Shown here piece after piece: positions 43,301 through 50,936 of a DNA stretch of 64,000 nucleotides. How positions within the stretch are numbered: position 1 is the stretch's first letter; the number at the start of each line of letters is the position of its first letter. Below the pieces are notes generated by a model. The model was not told the DNA's origin, did no database searches, and was given only the letters and a program-made list of their open reading frames with translations. The translations under genes were made by a program, and so were the position numbers. The DNA lies in assembly GCA_036345935.2 (NCBI GenBank), contig JADWOT020000004.1, forward strand, positions 5,614,168-5,678,167. Direction: 5' to 3'. Origin of the DNA: Taenia hydatigena (Eukaryota; Platyhelminthes; Cestoda; Cyclophyllidea; Taeniidae).

Positions 43301-46300
43301 TTACTATTTTGTTTTCAGCCACATGCACTCAGAGAGCCAAATTCCATTGGCTGAAGGGGGGAAGGGATGAGGGGGAAGGGGGAGAAAGGTGGGGAAGGAA
43401 AACAGCCAATGACCTAAATAATTAAATAGTCACCTTTTCTAGTTGAGACATTTATTTTTGTCAGATGGGTAACGGTTAGACGCATAACTAGCCCATTAAT
43501 GGATGTAAAGCTGGGCTCCAGCAAACCGTGAGCGAAATGTTACGATGGAAATAATTGGCGAGAAAATGGAGTTGGAAATGCTTTTAAACGTTTTCTTCCA
43601 AACACACAACACTCTGAAATAGAGTGCTGATTGCCGCAGCACTCACTGCAAGGAGGAGATTAAAATGTGACAGCACCTGGGCTTAAAAATAGAGATGTTG
43701 AGGTTTAAAAAGGCGAGGAAAGATGGGAGGGGGAAAAAAAAGTCAAATTACACAAGTGAACAGGAAGTTGGGAATTACTTGGGTGAGGCAAGATAGAAAA
43801 CATGTAGATGGTACTATAGATCGGTAGTTAACTTAATTTAATCATCATTTAAACTCCTCCTAATTCCACCCTACCACCTTTAAAGTCTGTCCTACTTTAG
43901 TGCACAGAAAAATCTGCCCCCAATGTAGTGGGCCAAGAGGCTGTGATGCGTGTTTGTGGATGTAAGAAAGTTGGGCCATCAAGGTCATCAAGTGGCGTCT
44001 ATTTTTAGGGTCAAATCGTCCATATTTACCTCCTATTTTTACATCGGCCTAACATTAGGATCGGCTGAGAGGAGAACTGCATGGCCTTACTCTCCACCGC
44101 CTCTCTTCGTTTTGGTCCGCCCACCGTATTTTAAATCTCATGTGACCTGATTGGATTCACTCAGCCACCGTCGGTTGGCAGGAGGAGAGGGAGTTGAAAT
44201 TAATTTACTCCTTTCTGTCTGCATTAAATTTGAGGGTTAAAGTAGCTATATTTGGATTCTTTGAAGAAGTTTCTCTGCCACCAAAGTCCCTTTCAATCGT
44301 GTTAATTGGTAAAGAAATTAGTGCCTTTGGCAAGTTATAAACATGGGATTTTATTTTAGCATCCTATTGCCAAAATTTGACACTGGTAGTGGTTAGTTGA
44401 TTGGCTAACGGAAGGCAATTTACTTCCCAAAATGCGTGCACATTATCAAGGGGTGGGAAAAGAAAGCACTCATTTGCTCGTTTATTGCGGTTTTACAAAT
44501 TTTGCGCGTGAATACCATAAAATGCGTGAAAAAACTGAAGCTCTTTGTCTTCGACTGTGGTAGGTGAGAAGACGTATAAAGATTGGCAGAGCCATAAATT
44601 TACGCATCTGGTTCGTGCCTTTAACTATTTAGAGCAGCGCTGATAAAGAGTAGAATGAGTGAATAAGAGAACACACCCAAAGGGGAAACTTAATTTCTCT
44701 TACCTATTTTAAAAAGTGTAGAGGCAAATTATTATGTATTCACAATGTATCCTAGAAATTTTATGCCCCACAGGATCCGAAATTATTTAGCGCAGATGTA
44801 TGTTTTAAGTTTGGAACGTAAAGTAATAAAATTTAAAGGTGATTATTAAGTAACAAACTCCCGTCACGGGTAGTAATTTAAATATGCACAAAACAAAATG
44901 CTTTTGCCTGGATAGTTGACTTCAATCTAACACGGCACTTATCATTTGCGATACGACCTGGATGTCATTTGGGCCAAATAGTCCCTTTTCTGGTGCATTA
45001 CAAAAGCAACCTTTGTCACCCCATATTTAGCTAGTTCTACTAAAGCTGCAATTTTATACTCCATGGAGAGCAGTAGACTGGGCTTTTGAATACGTATGGA
45101 ATTCAATGAAATGAGCCAATGGTTGCTTTTGTTTCAGGAAACCGCTTGCTAATTGACTCGGCAAAAAATCAACAAATACACACAAAAGCAGCCATCCCAA
45201 TGAATTAGTTAACTAATGATACATATTATGGCCAGTAAAAAGCACCCAGGGTTGTCCTTGCCATCCATTTAGAATTTAACAATGCAGCATTCCAAATTTT
45301 ATGGTGCTTCACGGGGGCACAGTATTAGGCTTTATAGAAGGATCGCCGAAAATCGGTACATTTAACTCACACAGAACAAGAGACAAGTCTACAAAACAAG
45401 GTAGCTGCTTTTTGCTCTTCCCTTAGTTCTAAGGACACAAAATTTCGCACTAATAACTTTGTTAAAAGTGCAAAGACCTTAGTACTTGGTGGCAATCTAT
45501 AGAGGCCATCCAAAGTTACTCAAAGAAATGGTCCTCCATACGATTTATTCATCTGATTGCGCTTAAGTGCTTACTTGGGGGAAATTTAGGGCGCTGAACA
45601 GCTCCTCAAGGGACTATTTGAATTAGAGCATGACCCAGTGTTCACAAAATAGGTCTATTTCAACAAATCCCCAGACGAGACTTATTTCAAGCTTTTTTGT
45701 GCAAATATAGACTTCAAATAAAGCATTAAGTATGTATTTATTAAATATGCATGCAAGCTTCGGATGATCTTTCCCAGTTGTGTAAACTTTGATAAGGTAT
45801 ATGCAGAAATAGTCAATATTTAAAACCGTCATTAATGAATCTAAGTGTCATGAACCTCGTTTAAAGAAATTTGAGAAATCGGTGACATTAGTTTGTTGGA
45901 ATTATGTTAAGAAGGATTGCTTTATCTCTATCTTTTTGATGATTCTGAAACGCAGAGTTATGTTTCTAAAGCTCAAACATCTTGGTAGAAGAAACACAGA
46001 AACTAAAATCAACTTTTTTGTAATAAATTGAATTAAATATAGCAAATCGCTCAACAACAAAAAAGCTTCTATTTATTGCCATCTAGGTTGAGTTTAAATC
46101 ATAGGTATGAAGATGTTTATGCGTATCGCCAAGTTGGAAGACAAAAATTGGTTCTAGCTATTCACTTTTTTGTTAAAATGTGATTTTGTGTCACAAAGGT
46201 TTTCCATTATTAAAATTCCGGGGACTGGGGTTGTTTCTAGGATTCGCATCCTTTGTCCATTTGTAAAATGGATTTTTCCCTCATTCGTTGGTAACGTAGA

Positions 46301-48432
46301 TGTAAGGGGGAAAATGGACAGTAAAAATATTTTCTTCAGTCCTTTAGCCCACACCCAGAAATGAAGTGTGTAGGTAGGAAATCAAAACAAAGTATAATCC
46401 AAATATGGAATAAAAACTGCGCCGATTAAACACAAAATATCTTTTTAATCTCCTAATGTGTTTAAATCAAAAGTAATTTTACAGTATAAAAAGAGATTTA
46501 AACTTACAAATTCATGGCGTCACCACACGACACAGATGGTCGACGAGAGCTGTAGGAGGAGGCATCCTCGCTCGAGTCAGGGCGGTAGAGGAATGACGTT
46601 CGTCGATTTGGGGTTGGATTGAGGGCCAGACAACTGGAGTGGACATCGGAAAAGTCGAATTCACCCGCATCCTCGCCCAGACTGCTGGTTCTACAAGTCA
46701 CACGAAATTGCTTGCTAAGAACTTGCGCATACAGCAAATACCTGCACTGTTATGATGAGACAGTAGGATTCCTCGAAGACTAACAACGTTCTCGGTAAGT
46801 GGGGAAGTCAAGGTAAGACATACCCTTCAAGAGGGCATCCTGATGTAATCTGACAATGAGTGATGAAACAAGAAGGTATACAATTTTAAGAAGGGCAATA
46901 CAAGTAAAGAAACGATACTTAGCACCGCAACAGCATTTTCATTCTTGCAGAGTAAGAAGTGACTTTAATTTAAAAGACTTTTTTGTTTGGTCTGTCATTC
47001 TCGGAGGAAAAATGAACAGTGAAGGGTGCACCCACATGTCTTTTCCTGCCTTACTGTCAAAGTGGAGAAGAGATCCGTTTATTTACTTTTGATGGAGGAC
47101 AAGGCGATTCATCAAACCCACTCACATCCCTCCAAGGTACCAAAGTGACATCCAAAGGGCGGAGGTGAGGTATTAGTTCCTACCTGTAAAACGGGCTTAG
47201 GACCGAAGGAGTAAGGCGGGAAACAAAGCCCATCCTCCAAGCCTACGCACATTTTTATAGACATGAACTCTCATTCGACTCTCACTTTAACAAGGACGGG
47301 AGGGGTGTCGCAATCCTACTAAATAATTCATCCTACAGCTCATATTGCTGATTTGATTGTAAATATCATGGGAAAGTGCAATTCTAACAATAAATGAGGC
47401 CTGAGGACACCATGTGTGCACAAGTACACTTGACTCTCGGTAGTCGAAATACAAATACGGTAAAACGTATGTCTTTGCGGGAGAAATTGGAGGTTTGGGG
47501 TCCATAATTCACCCTCTACCTTGCACACCTTCAACTGCTTTGCTTTCTACTTCCTTATTTGCCAAAAAAAGTTTACAAAACGCTACAATACCACATCTTG
47601 AGACACATAACATGGGGCAGAGGAGGGGCGGAGCGAGGATTGCCTGTGGTTCCGTGTGCACGACCAATTCCGCTTTTCGATATTTTTTTGCAGAAAGCAC
47701 ACAGACACACACACACACACACCGTAGCAGAAGAGGCTAAAGCACGCACATTGGACACAGATAAGGCGAAGTAAATGATTTAGTTTTTAATCATTTTTTT
47801 TTTTTGGGCGATTCCAATGTAGCCCAATCCAAGGCAACAAGAATAATGCATGCGAGGATGCTTCCAACAGGTCATAATGTTTTGCCCTCCAGCTTATCCC
47901 AAGCAACGAGCAAAAACTTAACTTTTTTGCTTTCTTAGTTGACCACCAAATCTCAAGTAGTCTTAGCGACGAAAATAATTTGAATTTTCAAGCTCCATCC
48001 TGGTAAAATTGTGTTGAGGAAGGGAACTGACATTAAAAATATCTTAAAAAAATATTAAAAGGAGGTAAAATAAAAAGGGTTTAGAACATATGGCAGGTCT
48101 AAATTGATTAAAATTTATTAGACATCAGTAGTGTCGATTCAGAGGGGATAAAAAAATGGTAATTGGGGAGATGTCATGACTGCAACTCACGAGTCTGACA
48201 CCTGTCCAGGAATCTCATGATAATCAGGAGGCGAGGGTTTAATCCCACTCAAGTGTGTGTGCGTGAAAATTCTATCCGAGTACTTGCGACTGTAAATCGG
48301 CTCCCTGAGACGCCTCAGGTGAAGTCCGATGGCCTTGGGTTGAGGGCCAAGGTGGTCGGCATTCAAACTAATTCTGCGTAGACGTATTTGGTTGTATCGG
48401 GTGGAGGTTGAAGAGGAGGAGGACGATGCCAT
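1153..48432 (-). CDS. PDE4: PDE4-family cAMP phosphodiesterase, long isoform (14 coding exons, 811 aa)
   Basis: Hydrolyses cAMP to 5'-AMP, so it ends cAMP/PKA signalling in the cytosol or at membranes. Join, minus strand: 48432-48191, 46690-46508, 31320-31216, 27969-27917, 27662-27550, 21430-20978, 19245-19015, 12635-12537, 9626-9462, 5888-5789, 4340-4186, 3327-3205, 2426-2244, 1383-1153. All introns are GT-AG and the phases agree throughout (2436 bases including the stop). Residues: unique N-terminus 1-80; UCR1 about 82-176 with the PKA-type site RRTSF at 110-114; UCR2 from about 195 to 270; Ala/Gly linker about 271-440; catalytic domain about 445-760; Thr-rich tail to 811. Catalytic residues by homology are His526 (general acid), metal ligands His530, His566, Asp567 and Asp684, the signature HDxxHxxxxN at 566-575, and the nucleotide-selective Gln735. 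Family identity is very secure. The exact start of exon 7 and the choice of first exon are less so. Confidence 0.93.
1156..1201. repeat. Trinucleotide repeat encoding the PDE4 Thr tail
   Basis: Imperfect GGT/AGT/TGT triplets on the plus strand, read as ACC/ACT/ACA threonine codons on the minus strand at the very end of the coding region. Confidence 0.85.
1384..2243 (-). other. PDE4: PDE4 intron 13
   Basis: An 860-base GT-AG intron. Nothing recognisable inside. Confidence 0.93.
2244..2426 (-). CDS. PDE4: PDE4 exon 13 (catalytic domain, metal Asp and substrate pocket)
   Basis: Residues 675-735. MVHCADLSN contains Asp684, the fourth metal ligand, followed by [36 protein letters not shown]. The final Gln735 is the nucleotide-selecting glutamine. 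In the pocket, Trp698 is kept, but the residue after it is Met699 where vertebrate PDE4 has Thr, and Leu702 replaces Ile. Acceptor GCTCAG, donor GTTCTT (a weak donor after CAG), 183 bases. Confidence 0.97.
2427..3204 (-). other. PDE4: PDE4 intron 12
   Basis: A 778-base GT-AG intron. Nothing recognisable inside. Confidence 0.93.
3205..3327 (-). CDS. PDE4: PDE4 exon 12 (catalytic domain)
   Basis: Residues 634-674: [20 protein letters not shown], then [21 protein letters not shown]. This is one of the most conserved PDE4 blocks and nearly identical to the Drosophila dunce pattern. Acceptor TTGCTAG, donor GTAAGC, 123 bases, phase 0. Confidence 0.98.
3328..4185 (-). other. PDE4: PDE4 intron 11
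   Basis: An 858-base GT-AG intron. Nothing recognisable inside. Confidence 0.93.
4186..4340 (-). CDS. PDE4: PDE4 exon 11 (catalytic domain)
   Basis: Residues 582-633. Starts with the last two bases of an Asn codon and reads [20 protein letters not shown] to [14 protein letters not shown], closely matching the LALMYNDESVLENHHLAV region of the family. Acceptor CTCTAG, donor GTGAGT. The 155-base length and the phase 1 entry are as in vertebrates. Confidence 0.97.
4341..5788 (-). other. PDE4: PDE4 intron 10
   Basis: A 1448-base GT-AG intron with a C-rich patch near 4805-4845. No gene or repeat that I recognise. Confidence 0.93.
5789..5888 (-). CDS. PDE4: PDE4 exon 10 (PDE signature motif)
   Basis: Residues 549-581 plus one base. 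Encodes [16 protein letters not shown], then [10 protein letters not shown] at 566-575, the class I PDE signature HDxxHxxxxN with zinc/magnesium ligands His566, Asp567 and His570. The position usually occupied by Asp in PDE4 (HDVD) is Asn569. Acceptor CTTTCAG, donor GTAAGT, 100 bases, leaving in phase 1. Confidence 0.97.
7296..7490 (-). other. GC-rich coding-like open frame inside intron 9, unidentified
   Basis: Open frame with ATG at 7484, ending TAA at 7296-7298. The central part reads [19 protein letters not shown] and [20 protein letters not shown]. Codon third positions are mostly G or C, in sharp contrast to the AT-rich intron around it, and the region is CpG-rich. It resembles no family that I know. 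It could be a cassette exon, a transferred or retrocopied fragment, or a regulatory CpG patch that is open by chance. It does not fit any conserved PDE4 exon. Confidence 0.25.
8786..9242. repeat. 457-bp direct repeat, copy 1
   Basis: Matches 19688-20144 in the same orientation over the full length, with about five mismatches and no gap by eye. Similarity just upstream (8704-8785 against 19612-19687) looks weaker and gapped, so the original unit may be longer. The minus strand is open for about 76 codons from an ATG in this copy. No terminal inverted repeats or clear target-site duplication are visible. Probably a fragment of a recently active mobile element or a segmental copy. Family not recognised. 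Confidence 0.85.
9462..9626 (-). CDS. PDE4: PDE4 exon 9 (catalytic domain, first metal-binding motif)
   Basis: Residues 494-548. Contains [13 protein letters not shown] at 525-537, where His526 is the expected general acid and His530 a zinc ligand, followed by [11 protein letters not shown]. Acceptor CTTTCAG, donor GTAAGG, 165 bases, phase 0 at both ends. The start reads [11 protein letters not shown] where vertebrates have ERDLLKTFKIP. Confidence 0.97.
9627..12536 (-). other. PDE4: PDE4 intron 8
   Basis: A 2.9-kb GT-AG intron with a short (AC)n tract near 11208-11218. Nothing else recognised. Confidence 0.93.
12537..12635 (-). CDS. PDE4: PDE4 exon 8 (catalytic domain)
   Basis: Residues 461-493: [18 protein letters not shown] through [12 protein letters not shown], aligning with the vertebrate [20 protein letters not shown] segment. 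Acceptor CATTTTAG, donor GTGAGT. At 99 bases it equals the vertebrate exon as I remember it. Both ends are phase 0. Confidence 0.96.
12752..13101 (+). pseudogene. Decayed PIF1-like helicase fragment (mobile-element remnant?)
   Basis: The plus-strand frame contains [21 protein letters not shown] then [21 protein letters not shown]. This aligns with the PIF1/Helitron helicase block FGGIQ-x-I-x-x-GDFLQLPPV...F-x-F-x-S-x-x-W. After an in-frame TAA at 13007-13009 the same frame gives VNERNNL, resembling the later TNER motif of PIF1. Walker A and the DE box are not present. Divergence is high and the match rests on a short motif block, so this is a tentative relic of a cellular PIF1 copy or a Helitron. 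Confidence 0.35.
13297..13352 (+). mobile_element. Possible 3'-end fragment of a non-LTR retrotransposon
   Basis: The plus-strand frame ends [22 protein letters not shown], which parallels the ending at 35612-35665 ([16 protein letters not shown]). About 24 of 31 bases match around the shared ATGTAGTGA end. Such basic, W-containing tails occur at the C-termini of some LINE reverse transcriptases. Very short, weak evidence. Confidence 0.2.
19015..19245 (-). CDS. PDE4: PDE4 exon 7 (linker end and entry to catalytic domain)
   Basis: Residues 384-460, beginning [13 protein letters not shown] Ser/Ala-rich part is followed by [19 protein letters not shown], which matches the family's GV-x-T-x-(Q/E)-E segment at the start of the catalytic domain. 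The donor GTAAGG is clear. The acceptor (ACCACCAG, 19246-19253) is chosen because it restores phase 0 with exon 6. Nearby upstream AGs are out of phase or lead to stops. Confidence in the start is lower than in the end. Confidence 0.85.
19246..20977 (-). other. PDE4: PDE4 intron 6
   Basis: A 1.7-kb intron, of which 457 bases are copy 2 of the direct repeat. Nothing else recognised. Confidence 0.88.
19688..20144. repeat. 457-bp direct repeat, copy 2
   Basis: Partner of 8786-9242, lying in intron 6 about 440 bases 5' (in gene sense) of exon 7. A minus-strand frame of 116 codons (19821-20171) runs through most of it with a Cys-rich start, but it resembles no protein I recognise. Because the two copies bracket exons 7-9, they are a potential site of unequal recombination. 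Confidence 0.85.
20978..21430 (-). CDS. PDE4: PDE4 exon 6 (rest of UCR2 and long Ala/Gly-rich linker)
   Basis: Residues 233-383. Opens with [10 protein letters not shown] and [15 protein letters not shown], typical UCR2. It continues into a low-complexity linker of roughly 120 residues: Gly/Ser/Asn/Glu-rich (275-292), a strongly Ala-rich stretch at about 294-316, a Val/Gly stretch, and a second run of seven alanines at 375-381 just before the donor GTAAAT. Vertebrate PDE4 has a much shorter segment here, so the UCR2-to-catalytic tether is greatly expanded. Phase 0 at both ends, 453 bases. Confidence 0.93.
21179..21247. repeat. GCN-type codon repeat encoding the linker Ala tract
   Basis: Minus-strand GCN codons for roughly residues 294-316, mixed rather than pure. 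It is therefore a protein-level homopolymer rather than a simple microsatellite. Confidence 0.8.
26481..26543. repeat. Imperfect GTR/GCR trinucleotide microsatellite
   Basis: Runs of AGCAGT, GGTGGT and TAGCAGC triplets over about 60 bases. Confidence 0.9.
26719..26819. repeat. (GA)n followed by degenerate GATA/GGTA tetranucleotide repeat
   Basis: Starts with a GAGA run and continues with irregular GATA, GGTA and AGTA units for about 100 bases. Confidence 0.9.
27550..27662 (-). CDS. PDE4: PDE4 exon 5 (start of UCR2)
   Basis: Encodes [20 protein letters not shown] and then [17 protein letters not shown], the hallmark UCR2 helix that folds over the catalytic pocket and autoinhibits the enzyme. 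Acceptor TTGCAG, donor GTTAGT. The 113-base length is exactly that expected from the aligned vertebrate exon. It joins exon 6 in phase 0 at MASSK/FKKML, the same boundary as in vertebrates (MASNK/FKRML). Intron 4 upstream is only 254 bases, the shortest in the gene. Confidence 0.97.
27663..27916 (-). other. PDE4: PDE4 intron 4 (shortest, 254 bases)
   Basis: GT-AG intron. Contains a 19-base poly-A run (27871-27889), poly-T in gene sense, which does not serve the acceptor directly. Confidence 0.88.
27917..27969 (-). CDS. PDE4: PDE4 exon 4 (53-base microexon between UCR1 and UCR2)
   Basis: Found by looking for the exon needed to bridge the phases of exons 3 and 5. The acceptor is TCGTTTCAG and the donor is GTGAGT. 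It enters in phase 2 and leaves in phase 1. Translation across the junctions reads [25 protein letters not shown], bridging UCR1 to UCR2. As I remember vertebrate PDE4, the equivalent exon is 50 bases, so this one is a codon longer. It is too short to show up as a separate open frame. Confidence 0.87.
27970..31215 (-). other. PDE4: PDE4 intron 3
   Basis: A 3.2-kb intron between UCR1 and UCR2, the usual place for a short-isoform promoter in this family. Contains a (GA)n run at 30856-30875. A minus-strand frame at 28753-29010 ([20 protein letters not shown] region) looks mildly coding-like but has no donor at its end. No short-form first exon can be supported. Confidence 0.9.
30856..30875. repeat. 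(GA)n microsatellite
   Basis: About ten GA units. Confidence 0.9.
31216..31320 (-). CDS. PDE4: PDE4 exon 3 (second half of UCR1)
   Basis: Encodes [19 protein letters not shown] and on through [12 protein letters not shown], the hydrophobic half of UCR1 that contacts UCR2 in this family. The acceptor is strong (a pyrimidine-rich tract then TTTTTAG at 31321-31327) and the donor is a perfect GTAAGT. The exon is 105 bases with phase 2 at both ends. The same reading frame stays open upstream through the acceptor, which makes this the 3' part of a much longer alternative exon (31216-32024). Confidence 0.95.
31216..32024 (-). CDS. PDE4: Alternative PDE4 first coding exon with ~235-residue unique N-terminus
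   Basis: Open frame running without a stop from just after a TAA near 32100 through the exon 3 acceptor to the exon 3 donor. The first ATG is at 32024, giving 269 codons plus two bases. Joined to exons 4-14 the frame stays intact and predicts 904 residues. The peptide starts [14 protein letters not shown] and has a second Cys cluster (CCDDC), an RRHS site near residue 69, many Ser/Arg-rich stretches and an RRDSLYIF site immediately before the UCR1 half. That last site mimics the PKA motif lost with exon 2. An open frame this long is unlikely by chance at this base composition. The start context is weak (C at -3, T at +4), so translation could begin at another ATG or the 5' part could be spliced in from further upstream. 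Confidence 0.68.
32228..32258. repeat. (TA)n-rich tract
   Basis: AT-only run of TA and AATA units about 200 bases upstream, in gene sense, of the alternative first-exon ATG at 32024. It could act as an AT-rich promoter element, but nothing proves that. Confidence 0.7.
32333..32355. repeat. (ACGC)n microsatellite
   Basis: About five tetranucleotide units, within a longer CA/CG-rich patch reaching about 32475. Confidence 0.9.
35612..35665 (+). mobile_element. Possible 3'-end fragment of a non-LTR retrotransposon
   Basis: The plus-strand frame reads [21 protein letters not shown] in a locally GC-rich patch. It resembles the fragment at 13297-13352 and the D-x-x-x-W type C-termini of some LINE elements. 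Weak. Confidence 0.22.
39567..39598. repeat. (GGGA)n microsatellite
   Basis: Purine-rich tetranucleotide run of about 30 bases. Confidence 0.9.
46508..46690 (-). CDS. PDE4: PDE4 exon 2 (first half of UCR1, PKA site)
   Basis: Encodes the N-terminal half of upstream conserved region 1. The acceptor follows TTGTAG and the donor is GTAAGT. Key sequence is [16 protein letters not shown] followed by [11 protein letters not shown], which matches the vertebrate pattern of RRESFLYRSDS. Ser113 is the counterpart of the serine phosphorylated by PKA to activate long PDE4 forms (established for the family, inferred here). The exon is 183 bases with phase 2 at both ends, so it could be skipped without breaking frame. 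It is separated from exon 3 by a 15.2-kb intron. Confidence 0.9.
46691..48190 (-). other. PDE4: PDE4 intron 1
   Basis: A 1.5-kb intron between the first exon and UCR1, with an (AC)n tract at 47702-47722. Nothing else recognised. Confidence 0.85.
47702..47722. repeat. (AC)n microsatellite
   Basis: About ten dinucleotide units. Confidence 0.9.
48191..48432 (-). CDS. PDE4: PDE4 exon 1 (unique N-terminus of one long isoform)
   Basis: Eighty codons plus two bases, ending in a consensus GTGAGT donor. Starts [11 protein letters not shown] and continues with a basic segment (residues 13-52, many Arg/Lys) and a Pro-containing stretch before the donor. The ATG is in good context (A at -3, G at +4). 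An in-frame TAG lies two codons upstream, which fixes this ATG as the start in this frame. The two-base overhang TC plus the A opening exon 2 makes Ser81. In PDE4 genes the first-exon peptide usually directs location and partners. This one shows no similarity I recognise. A Ser tract sits at residues 3-8. Confidence 0.8.
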
Positions 48433-48435
48433 GCT

Positions 48436-48588
48436 CTATGCGTGGCCTCGGTAATGCAAATAAGGCGGCATTTCTCCTCGACGAGCCCCAAGTTGGCTGG
48501 GAGTTGTGCGCTTCACCAGTAAACCAATCAGATTCGTGCGTGGTGGAGATGCGCGCGCTTTTCGAATGCTGACAACCGCGTTTCCCAT
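48436..48588 (-). other. Upstream open frame in frame with exon 1, ending 3 bases before its ATG
   Basis: ATG at 48588 opens a 50-codon frame beginning MGNAVVSIRKARASPP and ending with TAG at 48438-48436. The sequence then reads TAG-AGC-ATG, so it is in the same frame as exon 1 and directly abuts it. It could be a translated upstream ORF in the 5' leader that controls re-initiation, or a second coding segment separated by a genuine stop. The stretch is GC-richer than its surroundings, as expected of a 5' exon or promoter-proximal region. Whether it is transcribed cannot be told from sequence. Confidence 0.4.
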
Positions 48589-50055
48589 TTGATTTGTGAT
48601 TTTACTGAATACATGCCTTCTCAACCGGATTGGGTGATCGGAACTGAACTATGGAATTGTCTTTTCAATTACAAAAATCGGTAACCTTCAAGAAAGCATT
48701 GTTGTTCCCAAAGGCGACCAATATTTGACCTCTCCACTCATTTGAAGATTAGGAAGCGCGAAAATGCACGTCGTTGCCTTGCTGACAAGAAAACCGACTC
48801 GATGATTTCAGTATCACCGATCCGCAAGGGAATTTCACGAATCCGCGGGCATATTTTTTGAACGTACAGTCCCATTATCAATAACTGTCACCTCCGCCTA
48901 TAATGCTTCATTTGTCACTCAAAGAACCTCCCAGAAATGAAACTTGTTAAATCAAAAACCTATCCATAAATGCGGTTATTAGCTGAGATTCACTTGAGGT
49001 GGCTGGCCTAACTTTTACAGCCAGTTGGCATAAAGTTACAGAGGAAACATGCCACAATACTAGAGGCCAGATGCTGGCGAATGCAACGTTTTAAAGGCAA
49101 GAAAACTGCTTTATTTATGCACGTGGCTAATGTTGTATGCAAAGCAATAAAAATAATCCAAATGCAGGCAGCGCTTTTCCATTGAAACAGAAACTCATAC
49201 TCAGACAGATAGGAAGTGAAAAAACTCCCCAGCACGAAGAGCAGATGTTGTTTCCAATGATATTTAAACACGAAGAGGAAATAGTGGCACGATTTAACCC
49301 TAGAATCAGAGGAGACAATGGCCAGTGTTTTTATAATGCGTTCAATGAGTTTACAATGTTAGATGAGGTAAGCAGAGCGCTTGGATTATTATCACCTTGT
49401 TTGGTGTCGGGCAGGCTATAATAAAAGCCTATCTACACGCATGCATAGCCGTTTTGTTTCTATTTTATTGCACGACCTTAAAAGTACACAAATGTTACGG
49501 GTGAAAAAGTCTCTCCAAGAGGGTTTAAATGTCGATTGAAACGTAGAGGGTGAAAACAATTGCTTTTTGTTATTTTACCTGAATCCATACTCAAACAACA
49601 AGTCAGAACTCAAAGGCTTTTATTAGTGTCTCGTAAATAATGAAATAAAACACGCTTACAATCTTTAATTTACCTGGAGCTACTGAAAGATTGAAAGGCA
49701 ATAATTTTCCTAGAGATGTGATTGCTACTGATGTATAAAAAGTAGAATTATTTTTTTGCGAATGCCAGCGCTTCCTAGGAGATTTAAAATCTTTAGTTTT
49801 AACAAATAATATGTTAAAAAACCAAAACGTGAAACATTGTGCGCTTCACTTTACTGTCCTCTGATTCTAGGATCTGATAAAGCGAGTCTTGCGGTTTATG
49901 TTTACTGAATGAGAAAATTAGACTAAAGCCATCGGTACGTTATTCCGCCTATTACCCCATAAAATGTCCGCTGTAACTGATGAAATTTAAGATTATCCGT
50001 TTTATTAAGTCTGCTTGACTTTACGGCGAATTCGGATACGAGTTACGCTACTTAC

Positions 50056-50201
50056 ATCTCAAGTTTTGGAGGAGGTGCCGTAGTAGTACGTCCTCTTCGG
50101 AAACAGTTTAAGCAATGGGATCGGGTGTTTATTTTGATGCAGAATCTGTCACGAAAAGCATTTATTAATGCCTTACGTGAGCAATTAAAGAAGTAGTTCA
50201 T
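50056..50201 (-). CDS. Weak candidate for a further alternative PDE4 first exon
   Basis: An ATG at 50201 opens 48 codons (starting MNYFFNCSRKALINAF, with a Cys/Arg-rich second half and a PPPKLE end). These end at a perfect GTAAGT donor in phase 2, so it would join exon 2 in frame. Codon use is AT-rich and not strongly coding. Among the many short frames on this strand, one or two such coincidences are expected by chance. Confidence 0.2.
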
Positions 50202-50833
50202 ACCTGTGTCATTTGGAAAGGTAAGTTTGTAGTGGAGGCTTAGCATATGAGTTCCATGTACATGCGTTAACAGATGGTGAAAAGGAGGCTAAAGAAAGGC
50301 ACGATTCATAATCGCTTAAATGTCTATAATAGTGTTGGCAGACTACCCCGTGATTCGAAACGCTTTTGCATTCTACCTTACCGTTAAGGAATCGTGAATG
50401 TGATTGCCTGTCCCTACAGTATTCACTGTTCACTCTGAAGTTCATAGGCGTGCACCAAATCATCTTAATAAACTTGGTCTTCCTTTGTGTATGGGGCAAT
50501 GCACATGGGAGGTCAAGTAATTGAGGATGAGCTTTATCCCCTTCTAGCGTCCATGTGGAATCAAAAAGAAGGAAAAGTTGGGCAAATTTGAAAGGGATAA
50601 TGATTGGCCACTAGGGGATCAGTAAGATAAAAGCCACATTTGCATTCTTAGAGGTCAGTGTAATGCAGGGCGTCTGATCCCCCATCATCGCATTGTGAGA
50701 TTCGAGAAAAGATGACAATGATAGTCCCAACCTCTTCTTCATTTTGGGGTCATTACATGATGACATGCGAAGGATGGAAGTGGAATAAAAGCAGAGGTGT
50801 TTAAAGTCGAATTCTGTTTCTGGGACCTAAAGT

Positions 50834-50936
50834 AGACGTCTTACGCGAGTAGGATGTGGCAAAACAGTGTCCTCCTTAAGGCCGTAAATTTCCAGATTGT
50901 TCTCTGTTTTTATTGCCCCCAAACAACATCTGTGAT
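50834..50936. repeat. Diverged ~105-bp dispersed repeat, copy 1
   Basis: Aligns with 57729-57836 in direct orientation at roughly 70-75% identity by eye. Shared blocks include the CAAAAC-GTGTC, TCCAGATTGT, GTTTTTATT and ACATCTGTGAT segments. Old interspersed repeat of unknown family. Confidence 0.6.

Larger units (their letters stand above)
31321..46507 (-). other. PDE4: PDE4 intron 2 (15.2 kb)
   Basis: Largest intron. Its 3' end overlaps the alternative exon 31321-32024. It carries microsatellites at 32228-32258 (TA), 32333-32355 (ACGC) and 39567-39598 (GGGA), plus a possible LINE tail at 35612-35665. From about 33 to 46.5 kb only short, non-conserved open frames are present and I recognise no gene. 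Confidence 0.9.
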
